Shown in pieces: positions 1-8,324 of a DNA stretch of 14,997 bases. The stretch is from Conexibacter sp. (GTDB lineage Bacteria > Actinomycetota > Thermoleophilia > Solirubrobacterales > Solirubrobacteraceae), in contig JAOPZD010000318.1 of the NCBI GenBank assembly GCA_025964295.1, positions 1 through 14,997 on the forward strand. The letters are read 5' to 3'. Below the pieces are notes generated by a model, which saw only the letters and a program-made list of their open reading frames with translations, did no database searches and was not told the origin of the DNA. Numbering within the stretch: the first letter of the stretch is position 1; each line of letters begins with the position of its first letter. Made by a program: the position numbers and the translations under genes.

Positions 1-169
1 CGCGCCGGACCCGGGCCGCCCGGCCGCCGCCGGCCCGTCCTCGGCGCCGAAGGTGCCGACCCTCCCGAAGATCCTCAACGACCTCACCTCCCGCCTTCCG
101 GGCGGGGACGACGACCGGGTTCACGGGCTACTCGACCCCCGCCTCCTCGACTTCCTCCTGAAGCCATGA
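1..169 (+). CDS. MCE-family protein, C-terminal end only (partial)
   Basis: The window opens inside a reading frame whose first full codon is at base 2 and which runs without a stop to TGA at 167-169. The visible 55 residues are a Pro/Ala-rich linker, then a short helical stretch (LPKILNDLTSRLPGG) and a Leu-rich tail ending RLLDFLLKP. A tail of the LLDYLL type is common at the C-terminus of actinobacterial MCE proteins, and the next four genes are all MCE proteins, so this is most likely the preceding MCE subunit of the same operon. The MCE domain itself lies outside the window, so the call rests on the tail and the neighbours. Its stop codon overlaps the next start (ATGA), which points to translational coupling. 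Confidence 0.7.
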   Translation, partial: APDPGRPAAAGPSSAPKVPTLPKILNDLTSRLPGGDDDRVHGLLDPRLLDFLLKP

Positions 170-1479
170 GCCTCCTGCCGAGCCCACGACGCAGCCGCCG
201 GCGCGACAGCAGGAGCACCGCGTCGATCCTCCTGAGCGCCGCGGTGGTCTTCGGCCTGATCGGGCTGTACACGGTGATCACCGTCAGGGCGCCACGCCAG
301 GTGCCGCTGCTCGGGTACCGGACCATCACCGCCTCGCTGCCCGACGTTGGAAACCTGCGCATCCACAGCGAGGTGCGGGCAAGGGGCGTGCGGCTCGGCG
401 AGGTCACGAGCGTCTCGAGCGATCACGGGCGCGCGCACGTCCGGCTGAAGCTCGACCCGAGCGTCGGCGACCTGCCAATCGACACCACGGCGGCGATCCG
501 TGGCAAGGGAGTCCTTGGCGCCCGCTTCGTCGAGCTACAACTGGGCAACAGCGCGCGCCCGCTGCCGTCCGGCGGCACGGTCCACGAGGCGTCCAATCCG
601 ATCACCCTGGGTCTCACCGACGCGCTCGACACGTTCGACACGCAGACCCGCGGCGGCCTGCGCTCGACCGTCACTGCCCTCGGCACCGGGTTCCTCGGCC
701 GCGGTCGTGAGCTCAACGACACGCTGCGCCGGACCCCGGCCGCGCTCGCGGACATGCACGGCCTCATCGACACGCTCGACACCCGTCCCGGGGCCGTGCG
801 CCGGCTGCTGCCCGCAGTCGACGATCTGATGGCTCCCCTGTCGGAGGCGCGGGAGGACATCGCCCGTGGATTCGACCCCACGGCGCGAGCGCTCGCTCCG
901 TTCGTCGACCGCCGCGAGGCCCTGAGGGCGGCGCTGGACGTCGCGCCGTCGGCGCTGCTGGAGGCTGACAGGGGCCTGAGCGACGGCCGGCGCCTGCTGA
1001 CGTCCGTCGGCGAGCTGGCCACCGCCGCCAACGTGGCACTAGCCCGGGCGCCTCTCGGCCTGCGCGCGGCGACGCGGCTGCTCATGGATGCTCCGGCGCC
1101 GCTGCGGCGCTCGCGGGTGCTGCTGCGGAAGCTACGGCCGGCGGTGCCCGCGCTGCTGCGCGTGACGAGCGGCCTGTCCCCCCTGCTCGGGCCGCTGCGC
1201 CACGTGATCGTCCAGGTGAACCCGGTGGTGGTGCGCTTCGGAGAGCACGGCTGCGACTTCATCGACTTCGGCGACAACATGCGCAGCGTCCTGAATCAGG
1301 GCGTTCCCGGCGGCCGAACGTCGATCGGGCCGCAGACCTCCCTGCGTTTCACGGTGATCGGCAGCGCGGAGTCGGTCTCGAACCTCGGCACCCCGCCGCC
1401 CAATCCCGCCGACGGGCAGAAGTACCCGCCGCCGTGCAAGTTCTCGGTCCCGCCGCACACCTACGGGAGCGGCGGATGA
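166..1479 (+). CDS. MCE-family (MlaD-domain) lipid transport protein, 437 aa
   Basis: This is a substrate-binding/tunnel subunit of an MCE lipid importer, probably anchored in the cytoplasmic membrane and projecting outward as part of a hexamer. A basic N-terminus (RRSRRR) precedes one membrane segment at about residues 19-41. The MCE/MlaD beta-barrel domain follows at about 50-128, with the usual VRARGVRLGEV core and the IRGKGVLGARFVEL strand. The rest is a long, Leu/Ala/Arg-rich helical region of the kind that forms the MCE needle, and then a C-terminal domain with CDFIDFGDNMRSVLNQG (from about residue 364) and a second Cys near the end. The ATG at 166 overlaps the preceding TGA, which fixes the start although no strong Shine-Dalgarno is visible. 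The lipid cannot be told from sequence; the P450 and CoA ligase nearby suggest a sterol or isoprenoid. Confidence 0.9.
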   Translation: MSLLPSPRRSRRRDSRSTASILLSAAVVFGLIGLYTVITVRAPRQVPLLGYRTITASLPDVGNLRIHSEVRARGVRLGEVTSVSSDHGRAHVRLKLDPSVGDLPIDTTAAIRGKGVLGARFVELQLGNSARPLPSGGTVHEASNPITLGLTDALDTFDTQTRGGLRSTVTALGTGFLGRGRELNDTLRRTPAALADMHGLIDTLDTRPGAVRRLLPAVDDLMAPLSEAREDIARGFDPTARALAPFVDRREALRAALDVAPSALLEADRGLSDGRRLLTSVGELATAANVALARAPLGLRAATRLLMDAPAPLRRSRVLLRKLRPAVPALLRVTSGLSPLLGPLRHVIVQVNPVVVRFGEHGCDFIDFGDNMRSVLNQGVPGGRTSIGPQTSLRFTVIGSAESVSNLGTPPPNPADGQKYPPPCKFSVPPHTYGSGG

Positions 1480-2780
1480 GGGCGCTGCGGCACGACAAGG
1501 CCGTCCGCGGGGCGGTGGGACTCCTGGTCGGCTTCGGGCTGCTCGCCATCGTCTTCATGCAGCTGCCCGCGCGCCTCACCGCGCCCGGCGGGCACACGAT
1601 CACCGCGGTGTTCGCGGACGCGCAGACGCTCGGGAAGGGCGACCCGGTGCGCGTCCGCGGCGTGCAGGTCGGCGAGGTCTCCCAGATAACCACGGATCCT
1701 GGCGGCCGCAGCGCCACGGTCCGGATGTCGGTGAGCGACGACGCGCTCCCGCTGTACGCCGACGCCCACGCAACCTCACGCTGGCGCAGCCTGTTCGGCG
1801 CCGGGTTCGTCGTCGACCTGGACCCCGGCACGCCCGGCAGGTCCAAGCTCGCGACGCGGGCGCTCGGGCTGGCCCAGACGAACACCCAGGTGCTCTTGGA
1901 GGACGTGACGTCCGTGCTCTCCGGGCGGCCCGGGAACGGCCTGCGCCATATGCTGACCGAGCTTCCGCGCACGCTGCAGGATCCTGCGGTCCCCGACGCC
2001 GCCCTGCAGGCCATGGCGGACACGGCCCCGCCAATCGAGAAGGGATTCGGTGCCGTTCGCGGCCAGCGCGACGGCGACTTGGCCCGGCTCGTGCACGACA
2101 CAGCGCAGACCGTCTCCGCCCTGAACGCGCCCGACGACGCAGCGCGGGCGCTCGTGGAGGGCGCGGCGCGGACATTTGCGGTGACCGCACACCGCCGAGG
2201 CGAAATCCGTGAATCGCTGATCAGCGCGCACGCCGTGCTGCCGCGGGTGCGGCGCACCGCTCAGCGCCTGGGCAAGACGCTGACCCTCGCGGACCCGCTA
2301 CTGGATCGCTTCGACGACTCCGCTGCGCCGCTGGCTCCGGCGGCCACCCGGCTACGTACCACGCTCATCCATGCCCGCCGGCTGCTCGACGACGCGCAGC
2401 CGCTGCTCGCGCAGCTGCGGCCCGCCGCGTCGTCGCTCGCCGCGGCGTCGCAGGCGGGCGGCCCTCTGCTGGAGGACATCAAGCCAAGCGTCCTGCGGCT
2501 GGCCAACAAGATCCTGCCGGGCCTAGCCGAGAAGTCGCCCGAGAGCGGGCACACCGGCTACGAGATGATCGGACCGGCTGTGGCCGGCCTGGACGGGGCG
2601 TTCGCCAGCTTCGACAAGAGCAACAACTTCCTGCGCTTCACGGCAAGCCTGAGCGAGACGAGCTTCGACAGCCTGCCATGCCGGACCGCGCTGACCGACC
2701 CGACCGCCGAGGAGCGCATCTCGTGCGAGGCGCTGTTCGCCGCGCTCGGGCGCGTCCTGAAGCCGGCGGGGGCGAAGTAG
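1476..2780 (+). CDS. MCE-family (MlaD-domain) lipid transport protein, 434 aa
   Basis: This is the second complete MCE subunit of the operon. The start at 1476 overlaps the previous stop (ATGA) and follows a purine-rich GGGAGCGGCGG. It puts a single membrane helix at about residues 11-29 right after a short basic tail; an in-frame ATG at 1434 would add 14 polar residues and lies within the previous gene. The MCE domain spans about 40-118, with GKGDPVRVRGVQVGEV at its core and the closing strand LFGAGFVVDLDPG. A long helical region rich in Leu, Ala and Arg follows. The tail is unlike the other paralogues: it ends with two Cys-containing segments (SLPCRT and ISCEAL) and LGRVLKPAGAK. It probably joins the neighbouring MCE proteins in a hetero-hexamer; that is known for the family and is inferred here. 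Confidence 0.9.
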   Translation: MRALRHDKAVRGAVGLLVGFGLLAIVFMQLPARLTAPGGHTITAVFADAQTLGKGDPVRVRGVQVGEVSQITTDPGGRSATVRMSVSDDALPLYADAHATSRWRSLFGAGFVVDLDPGTPGRSKLATRALGLAQTNTQVLLEDVTSVLSGRPGNGLRHMLTELPRTLQDPAVPDAALQAMADTAPPIEKGFGAVRGQRDGDLARLVHDTAQTVSALNAPDDAARALVEGAARTFAVTAHRRGEIRESLISAHAVLPRVRRTAQRLGKTLTLADPLLDRFDDSAAPLAPAATRLRTTLIHARRLLDDAQPLLAQLRPAASSLAAASQAGGPLLEDIKPSVLRLANKILPGLAEKSPESGHTGYEMIGPAVAGLDGAFASFDKSNNFLRFTASLSETSFDSLPCRTALTDPTAEERISCEALFAALGRVLKPAGAK

Positions 2781-2782
2781 TC

Positions 2783-4075
2783 GTGTCCGGAATCGAGAAG
2801 CGCCTCACTGAGCGCATGAACCGCGCGCGCCTGGCCGTCGAGGTCAAGCGCTCGATCCGCCCGCTGGCGTTCCTGGCCGTCGGGGCGGTCGTGGGCCTCG
2901 CCGCCTGGCTGGTCATCATCTCCAACGTCGGCACCGGCGCGCTGCGCCAGCGGCACATCGTCCGGTTCACCGTGCCATCGGCGTCGTCGGTGACTGCCGG
3001 ACGTAACCCGGTCATGCTCCGCGGCGTCGAGATCGGGACGATCAACAAGGTCGCCATCAAGCACGGCGCCGCCGTCCTGACGACCGACCTTCAGTCGCGC
3101 TATGGCCCCATCTACCGCAATGCTCGGGCCGAGCTGCGCCCTGGGACGGCGCTTGAGAACATGTACCTGGACATCGTCGACCGGGGCACACCGGGGGCCG
3201 GTGCCGCCACAGCGGATCAGCCGCTGCCGGCGACCCAGACGCAGGTCGCCGTCCAGGCCGAGGAGGTGCTCTCCGCGTTCGCGCCGACCGTCCGAAGGCG
3301 CCTCGCCGTCACCCTCCGCGAGCTCGGGGGCGGCCTGAGCGGCCGGGGCGCGGACCTGCGGGAGGCCTTCGTGCAGGTTGTCCCGTTCCTGGAGTCCGTG
3401 GCCGGGGTCTCACGGCAGCTCGGCGTCCGTGCCGACCTCACCCGCCGGCTCGTCACGAGCACCGCGACCCTCACCGCCGAGCTCGGGCGCCGCGACCGCG
3501 AGCTGCGCCGGCTCGTAACCGAGGGCGCGCTGGCCACGACGACGCTCGCGCGGTCCTCCGGCGCGCTCGACGCAACGCTGCAGCGCCTGCCGCCGGCATT
3601 GCGCGAGCTCGACTCGAGCTTCGCGGCCGTCCGCGGCGTCGTCGGCGACGTCGACACGGCGCTGAGCGACCTGAAACCGGTGGCCGATCGCCTGCCGGGC
3701 GCGCTGTCCAGCCTCCGGCGCCTGAGTGGCGATGCCGATCCCGCCCTCCAGCGCCTGCGCCAGCCAGTGCGGCGGCTGACGCCGCTGGCCTCGGCGCTGC
3801 GGCCGCTGTCGGCGCAGCTTCACGACGGGCTCCGAGCCCTCGCGCCGCAGGTAGGCGACGTCAACCACGTGACCAACTCCATCGCCGGCTGCACGTACGC
3901 CATCAACGCGTTCTTCCAGTGGACTGCGTCCGTTGCGAAGTTCGACGACGGCCGTGGCCTCTTCCCCCGCGGCAACGCGGTGATGAGCCTGAACTCGGCG
4001 GGCGGCCTGAAGGAGCCCAACACCTACCCAGCCCCCGGGTGCTCGCCGGGGCTCCCCAAGGTGGACACCCCCTGA
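2783..4075 (+). CDS. MCE-family (MlaD-domain) lipid transport protein, 430 aa
   Basis: This is the third complete MCE subunit. The chosen start is GTG at 2783, two bases after the previous stop (TAG 2778-2780), with GGGGGCGAAG upstream. It gives a basic N-terminus (VSGIEKRLTERMNRAR...) before the membrane helix at about residues 27-47. An ATG at 2816 would remove only 11 residues and cannot be excluded; the frame also stays open upstream to 2678 inside the previous gene, where the translation looks like antisense-type filler. The MCE domain is at about 58-135 (VMLRGVEIGTINKV core, then ALENMYLDIVD). A helical needle region follows, and the C-terminal part carries two Cys residues (SIAGCTYAINAFFQW and PGCSPGLPKVDTP). 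This subunit probably joins its neighbours in one transporter complex. Confidence 0.88.
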   Translation: MSGIEKRLTERMNRARLAVEVKRSIRPLAFLAVGAVVGLAAWLVIISNVGTGALRQRHIVRFTVPSASSVTAGRNPVMLRGVEIGTINKVAIKHGAAVLTTDLQSRYGPIYRNARAELRPGTALENMYLDIVDRGTPGAGAATADQPLPATQTQVAVQAEEVLSAFAPTVRRRLAVTLRELGGGLSGRGADLREAFVQVVPFLESVAGVSRQLGVRADLTRRLVTSTATLTAELGRRDRELRRLVTEGALATTTLARSSGALDATLQRLPPALRELDSSFAAVRGVVGDVDTALSDLKPVADRLPGALSSLRRLSGDADPALQRLRQPVRRLTPLASALRPLSAQLHDGLRALAPQVGDVNHVTNSIAGCTYAINAFFQWTASVAKFDDGRGLFPRGNAVMSLNSAGGLKEPNTYPAPGCSPGLPKVDTP

Positions 4076-5424
4076 TGATCAGGATGCGCTCAAGCGTCGT
4101 AACGATCCTGGCCGCGGCCCTGGTGGCGGGGGTGTTTCTCACCGCGCTGTTGCTGAGCGGTGGCTCCGCCCCTTCGATCGGCGGCCGCTCCTACACAACG
4201 ACCCTACTCGCGCCAACGGCGGTGTCGGTAGCTCCGGGCAACGAGGTGCGGATCGCCGGTTTGCAGGTCGGCCGAGTCAAGACCGTCCGGCTCCAGGGTC
4301 GCCGTGCCGTCATCGGCATGGCGATCAACGACGATCAAGCGCCCCTCCCACGGGACACGAGGTTCGACATCCGGCTGCGCACCGTCATCGGCGAGACCTT
4401 CATCGAACTCCACCCCGGCGCGTCCAAGGCGCAGCTACCGAGCGGGAGCGTGCTCCCGATGAGCAGCCAGGCCCACGAGTACGTCGAGGTCGAGCAGATT
4501 CTCGACGTGCTCAAAGGCAGGACGCGTGACCGCGCCCGGCGGATGATCCGTGGCCTGGGCACCGGCCTGCACGGCCACGGACCGCAGCTGAACCGCCTGC
4601 TCGCCCGGACATCTGGGCTGGTGGACGGCTACGCGCCGCTGATGGCCGTCCTGCACCGCGACCGCTCCCAGATCGCGCGTCTCGTGGACCAAGCTGGCAC
4701 CGTCGCCAGCTCCCTCGCGGATCGCGGGTCGGCAATCCGCCAGCTGGCGCGCCAGGGCCGCCAGACTGCGCAGGCGGTCGCCGACCGGGACGACGCGTTG
4801 CGCGCCACCATCGACAGGCTGCCCGCGGCGCTCCGCCAGGTCCGACGCACCTCCGGGATCCTGCATGACGTCACGGGCGTGACCTCCAGTGTCGTCTCCG
4901 ACCTCGCCCGCGCCGTGACCGGATTGCGGCCGTCGGTGGACCGCCTGGAACCGGCGGCGCGAGACGGGCGCGCTGTCATAGCCGAACTCGGGGCCTCCGC
5001 CCCCGTCCTCAGCCGGACTCTTGAGCACGTCGAGGCGCTCTCCGGCCCGACTGCCGCCGCGCTGCCGCAGCTCAAGCGCACCCTCTGCCAGCTGAACCCG
5101 ACGGTCGACTACCTGGCGCCGTACGCCAAGGAGGCGGTCGCCGTGATCCAGAACGTGGCGTCGACCACCGCGTACTACGACGCCAACGGCCACGCCGTGC
5201 GTCTGCATGCCCTCGTCGGCGACAACAACATCGCCGGCATGACGTCGCTCCAGAGCCAGGCGATGAAGCTGCTCCTTGACTCCAAGCTCCTGGGGGGCGC
5301 CCACGCCCTCGGGTACAACCCGTATCCGCGGCCGGGCGACGCCGGTCCGCCGAGCCAAGGCTTCGGGCAGACCGGACCGCGGGACTACGAAGGCCGCTAC
5401 CAGCGGGTCGAGGCCGCATGCTGA
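4075..5424 (+). CDS. MCE-family (MlaD-domain) lipid transport protein, 449 aa
   Basis: This is the fourth complete MCE subunit and the last before the ATPase. The ATG at 4075 shares bases with the previous stop (TGATG), which supports coupling; a second in-frame ATG three codons on is possible. A short, weakly basic tail leads into a membrane helix or signal anchor at about residues 7-27. The MCE domain runs from about 38 to 116 (GNEVRIAGLQVGRVKTV core, TVIGETFIELHPG closing strand). After the helical needle region there is a longer C-terminal domain than in the others, with CQLNPTVDYLAPYAKEAV and a Gly/Pro-rich end (GYNPYPRPGDAGPP). The last residue is Cys. The long C-terminal domain resembles the subunit that commonly closes MCE operons, but its role is not known. 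Confidence 0.9.
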   Translation: MIRMRSSVVTILAAALVAGVFLTALLLSGGSAPSIGGRSYTTTLLAPTAVSVAPGNEVRIAGLQVGRVKTVRLQGRRAVIGMAINDDQAPLPRDTRFDIRLRTVIGETFIELHPGASKAQLPSGSVLPMSSQAHEYVEVEQILDVLKGRTRDRARRMIRGLGTGLHGHGPQLNRLLARTSGLVDGYAPLMAVLHRDRSQIARLVDQAGTVASSLADRGSAIRQLARQGRQTAQAVADRDDALRATIDRLPAALRQVRRTSGILHDVTGVTSSVVSDLARAVTGLRPSVDRLEPAARDGRAVIAELGASAPVLSRTLEHVEALSGPTAAALPQLKRTLCQLNPTVDYLAPYAKEAVAVIQNVASTTAYYDANGHAVRLHALVGDNNIAGMTSLQSQAMKLLLDSKLLGGAHALGYNPYPRPGDAGPPSQGFGQTGPRDYEGRYQRVEAAC

Positions 5425-6245
5425 GCGCAGCCGACCTGCCTCCCGGCGGGCACGGGGACGGTGCGGTCCTGTCGGCGCACTCGGCCGCGGGGCTGGCGCT
5501 CGAGACGCGCGGTCTGTGCAAGTCCTTCGGGGCCAACACGATCCTCGACGGAGTGGACCTGGAGGTGCCTGAGGGCTCGCGCACCGCGCTCATGGGCCCG
5601 TCCGGCACTGGCAAGAGCGTCCTGATCCGCCACGCCATCGGACTGCTGGAGCCGGACGCCGGCGAGGTCTACGTGCATGGTTCGCCACTGCAGGGCATGA
5701 GCCGGTCGGAGCTCCTGCTGCTGCGCCGCCGGATTGGCGTGATGTTCCAGGACGGCGCGCTGTTCAGCTTCCTCAACGTCTACGACAACGTGGCGTTCCC
5801 GCTGCGCCAGCACACGGACCTGCACGAGCGCGAGGTGCACGACATCGTGATGACCCAGCTGGCGGCTGTGGGGCTGTCCGGCGCGACGGGGCGATACCCC
5901 GGCGAGCTCTCGGGTGGGATGAAGAAACGCGCAGGTCTGGCGCGAGCGCTGGCCTTGGACCCGGGCATCGTCCTCTGCGACGAGCCGGACTCCGGGCTTG
6001 ACCCGGTGCGCACGGCGTTGCTCGGCGAGCTGCTGATGGCCCGCCACGAGGAGCTGGGCGGCACGATGCTCGTCGTCACGCACAACGTCGCGCTGGCCAA
6101 GCTCATGGCCGACCACGTGGTCGTCCTGTGGCGGGGGAAGGTCCTCGCCTCCGGGCCGGCCGAGCAGATGTGGGATTCGGCGGACCCTTTCATCCGGCAG
6201 TTCCTCGCCGGAGATGCACTCGGTCCGCTGGGAATGGACAACTGA
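5418..6245 (+). CDS. mlaF: MlaF/Mkl-type ABC transporter ATP-binding protein of the MCE system, 275 aa
   Basis: This is the cytoplasmic ATPase that would power lipid transport by the MCE complex with YrbE/MlaE-type permeases, which are not in this window. All nucleotide-binding motifs are intact: Walker A GPSGTGKS (60-67), Q-loop glutamine 111 in MFQDGALFS, signature LSGGM (164-168), Walker B IVLCDEP with Glu189, D-loop SGLDP and H-loop His222. The FQDGALF-LNVYDNVAFPLR stretch and the end QFLAGDALGPLGMD are typical of the Mkl/MlaF subgroup rather than of other ABC ATPases. The N-terminal ~25 residues are a Gly/Ala-rich, probably disordered extension. The start overlaps the last MCE stop (ATGCTGA), so it is made from the same message. 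A later start is possible because the fold begins near residue 27. Confidence 0.95.
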   Translation: MLSAADLPPGGHGDGAVLSAHSAAGLALETRGLCKSFGANTILDGVDLEVPEGSRTALMGPSGTGKSVLIRHAIGLLEPDAGEVYVHGSPLQGMSRSELLLLRRRIGVMFQDGALFSFLNVYDNVAFPLRQHTDLHEREVHDIVMTQLAAVGLSGATGRYPGELSGGMKKRAGLARALALDPGIVLCDEPDSGLDPVRTALLGELLMARHEELGGTMLVVTHNVALAKLMADHVVVLWRGKVLASGPAEQMWDSADPFIRQFLAGDALGPLGMDN

Positions 6246-6249
6246 AAAT

Positions 6250-6255
6250 GAGAGG
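6250..6255 (+). promoter_or_regulatory. Ribosome binding site for the GMC oxidoreductase
   Basis: GAGAGG lies six bases before the ATG at 6262. It sits in a short A-rich stretch just after the ATPase stop codon and supports the start at 6262 over the longer frame that reaches back to 6214 inside the ATPase gene. Confidence 0.65.
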
Positions 6256-6261
6256 CAATTC

Positions 6262-7842
6262 ATGGCCCGGACGACGGACTACGTAGTGATCGGGGCAGGG
6301 TCCGCGGGGTGTGCCCTCGCGGCGCGCCTGAGCGAGGATCCCGCGGCGACGGTGACGTTGATCGAGGCCGGCGGCCCGGACTCCATGCAGGAGATCCACA
6401 TCCCGGCGGCGATCGGCGCCCTGTTCAAGACGCGGGTGGACTGGGACTTCGACACCGACCCTGAGGCCGAGCTGCTGGGCCGGCGCCTGTACCTGCCTCG
6501 CGGCCGCGTGCTCGGCGGCAGCAGCTCGATCAACGCGATGATCTACATGCGCGGGAACCCTGCGGACTTCGACGGCTGGGCGGCCGGCGGCGCGACCGGC
6601 TGGGGTTACGACGATGTGCTGCCGTACTTCAAGCGCTCGGAGGACAACGAGCGCGGCGAGAACGAGTACCACGGAGTCGGCGGGCCCCTGGCGGTGTCCG
6701 ACAGCCGCTCCAACCACGACCTTGTGGATCGTTTCGTGCAGGCTGGCGAGTCGCTCGGCCACGCGCAAAACGCGGACTTCAACGGCATCACGCAGGACGG
6801 CATCGGACGCTTTCAGTTCACCCAGCGCAACGGCATGCGCTGCAGCACCGCGGTGGCGTTCCTGCACCCTGCGCTTGCCCGGCCGAACCTCGAGGTGCTG
6901 ACAGGCGCGCGAGCCCTGCGCCTGATCTTCGAGGGCACGCGAGCTGTCGGTGTGGAGATCGAGCACCACGACAACGTCGAGGAGGTACGCGCGGTCGTCG
7001 AGGTCATTGTCTGCGCCGGTGCTTACCAGTCGCCACAGCTGCTCATGCTCTCCGGTATCGGTCCCGCAGCCGAGCTCGCGCCGTTGCAGATTCCGGTGCT
7101 CGCCGATCTGCCGGTCGGCAAGGGCCTGCAGGACCACATCATGGCCGTGCCGTCTTGGTTCACGAGCCAGTCGACGCTCGGCTCCGCCTTCACGCCGGAG
7201 AACGTCGAGCTGCTGCAGCGCGGGACGGGCCCCCTGACGTCCAACGCGGCCGAAGGCGGAGGCTTCTTCCGTACCCGGGACGGCCTCGACGGACCTGACG
7301 TGCAGCTCCACGCGCTTCCACTGATGTTCCATCAGGAGTGCTTGGCCCCGCCGGTGCACGACGTCTTCTCGGTGTTCTGCGGCCTGCTGCAGCCGACGAG
7401 CCGGGGCGAGGTCACGCTGCGCTCCCCGGTTCCGAGTGCCCAGCCGCGAATCGTGCACAACTTCCTCAGCACACCGGAGGACCGTGACACGCTTATCGCC
7501 GCCGTCCGTCTGTGTCTCCAGATCGCCAGGACTGCGCCGCTGGCCGAGGTGCTGGGCGACTGCTTCGTGGCGCCCGCCGACGACTCAGATGCGACGATAG
7601 AAGCGTTCGTCCGTGCCCACGCGCAGACCGTGTTTCACCCGACATCGACGTGCGCTATCGGCACCGTCGTAGACTCAGAGCTTCGCGTGTATGGGGTCGA
7701 GGGGCTGCGCGTCGCCGACGCCTCCGTGATGCCGCGGGTACCGCGTGCCAACACGAACGCCGCGACGATCATGGTGGCCGAGAAGGCGGCCGACCTGATC
7801 AAGGGCGCGGCCAGCGCGCGTACCGCCACGGTCACCGCATGA
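6262..7842 (+). CDS. GMC-family FAD-dependent alcohol oxidoreductase (choline dehydrogenase-like), 526 aa
   Basis: This flavoenzyme should oxidise a primary alcohol to an aldehyde. The FAD-binding GAGSAG motif is at residues 11-16 and EAG, the end of the second strand, near 35-37. The two GMC signatures are present: GRVLGGSSSINAMIYMRGN (81-99) and GAYQSPQLLMLSGIG (253-267). The catalytic His is probably His459 in HPTSTCAIG, with the partner Asn in NTNAA (497-499). Length is normal for the family. The nearest broad group is COG2303 (choline and other alcohol dehydrogenases), but choline is unlikely here because the gene follows the MCE ATPase by 16 bp and sits near P450, aldehyde dehydrogenase and acyl-CoA synthetase genes. 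A lipid or isoprenoid alcohol made by the P450 is a better guess. No signal peptide is seen, so it is probably cytoplasmic. Confidence 0.93.
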   Translation: MARTTDYVVIGAGSAGCALAARLSEDPAATVTLIEAGGPDSMQEIHIPAAIGALFKTRVDWDFDTDPEAELLGRRLYLPRGRVLGGSSSINAMIYMRGNPADFDGWAAGGATGWGYDDVLPYFKRSEDNERGENEYHGVGGPLAVSDSRSNHDLVDRFVQAGESLGHAQNADFNGITQDGIGRFQFTQRNGMRCSTAVAFLHPALARPNLEVLTGARALRLIFEGTRAVGVEIEHHDNVEEVRAVVEVIVCAGAYQSPQLLMLSGIGPAAELAPLQIPVLADLPVGKGLQDHIMAVPSWFTSQSTLGSAFTPENVELLQRGTGPLTSNAAEGGGFFRTRDGLDGPDVQLHALPLMFHQECLAPPVHDVFSVFCGLLQPTSRGEVTLRSPVPSAQPRIVHNFLSTPEDRDTLIAAVRLCLQIARTAPLAEVLGDCFVAPADDSDATIEAFVRAHAQTVFHPTSTCAIGTVVDSELRVYGVEGLRVADASVMPRVPRANTNAATIMVAEKAADLIKGAASARTATVTA

Positions 7843-8306
7843 TGCTTGTGAAGCATCCGAGCCGTGCCACCCGGGAGCATGCGGGAGGCGGGACTCTCGG
7901 CCTCGTCGTCGGCGATGACGACGCCCAGGAGGTCGTCGACCTGGCGGGCCACTTCGCCGACCTCGAGAACGCCCGGCTGACGGTTCTCGGAATTGCCAGG
8001 CCGGCGCCCGCAGCGGCCTGGTGTGCCACCTTCGCAGTAGCGGCAGCTGTCGAAACCCTCAATGAGTCCGCTCGAGACGAAACCCTGCGCAACTGCATGG
8101 CGGCCCTGACTCATCTTCCGCAGGACGTCCCGGTGACATTCCGCGTGCTCTCCGGACGCCCCGGGACGATTCTGCCGGCGGTCGTCAGCTCGGGTGGCTT
8201 CCGAAGGGTGGTGCTGCACCATCGGCACGCCAGGCACCGCCGTGTGGCGTCCCTGGCAGCACGTCGCTGGGAAGCCGCGGGCATCGACATCCACTTCGCC
8301 GGCTAG
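7839..8306 (+). CDS. Small protein, possible universal-stress-protein-like fold, 155 aa
   Basis: The ATG at 7839 overlaps the GMC stop (ATGATG/TGA), so the gene appears to be translated together with the oxidoreductase. I do not recognise it firmly. The pattern is an opening beta strand (LGLVVGDDD), a helix, a second strand (ARLTVLGIARP), a long helix (VETLNESARDETLRNCMAAL), a strand (VTFRVLSG), a helix and a strand (RRVVLHHRHARHRR), ending in GIDIHF. This alpha/beta order is that of a UspA domain. The usual ATP-binding G-x2-G-x9-G(S/T) near the end is missing and is replaced by a His/Arg-rich segment (residues about 128-136), so it would be a non-ATP-binding or diverged form. It could serve as an accessory or regulatory partner of the enzyme upstream, which is a guess from position only. 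Confidence 0.6.
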   Translation: MMLVKHPSRATREHAGGGTLGLVVGDDDAQEVVDLAGHFADLENARLTVLGIARPAPAAAWCATFAVAAAVETLNESARDETLRNCMAALTHLPQDVPVTFRVLSGRPGTILPAVVSSGGFRRVVLHHRHARHRRVASLAARRWEAAGIDIHFAG

Positions 8307-8324
8307 CCTCGCCCAGGCGGGACG

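Noticed and set aside
423..1280. Ser/Arg-rich frame of 285 codons on the - strand opposite the first full MCE gene
   Set aside because: Extreme Ser/Arg content and no domain; an artefact of GC-rich antisense reading.
3919..4074. N-terminal extension of the fourth MCE protein (52 residues)
   Set aside because: It lies wholly inside the previous MCE gene in another frame; the ATG at 4075 with TGATG overlap puts the membrane helix at the N-terminus as in the paralogues.
6190..7458. Open frame of 422 codons on the - strand opposite the GMC gene
   Set aside because: Antisense shadow; the GMC signatures on the + strand explain the codon bias.
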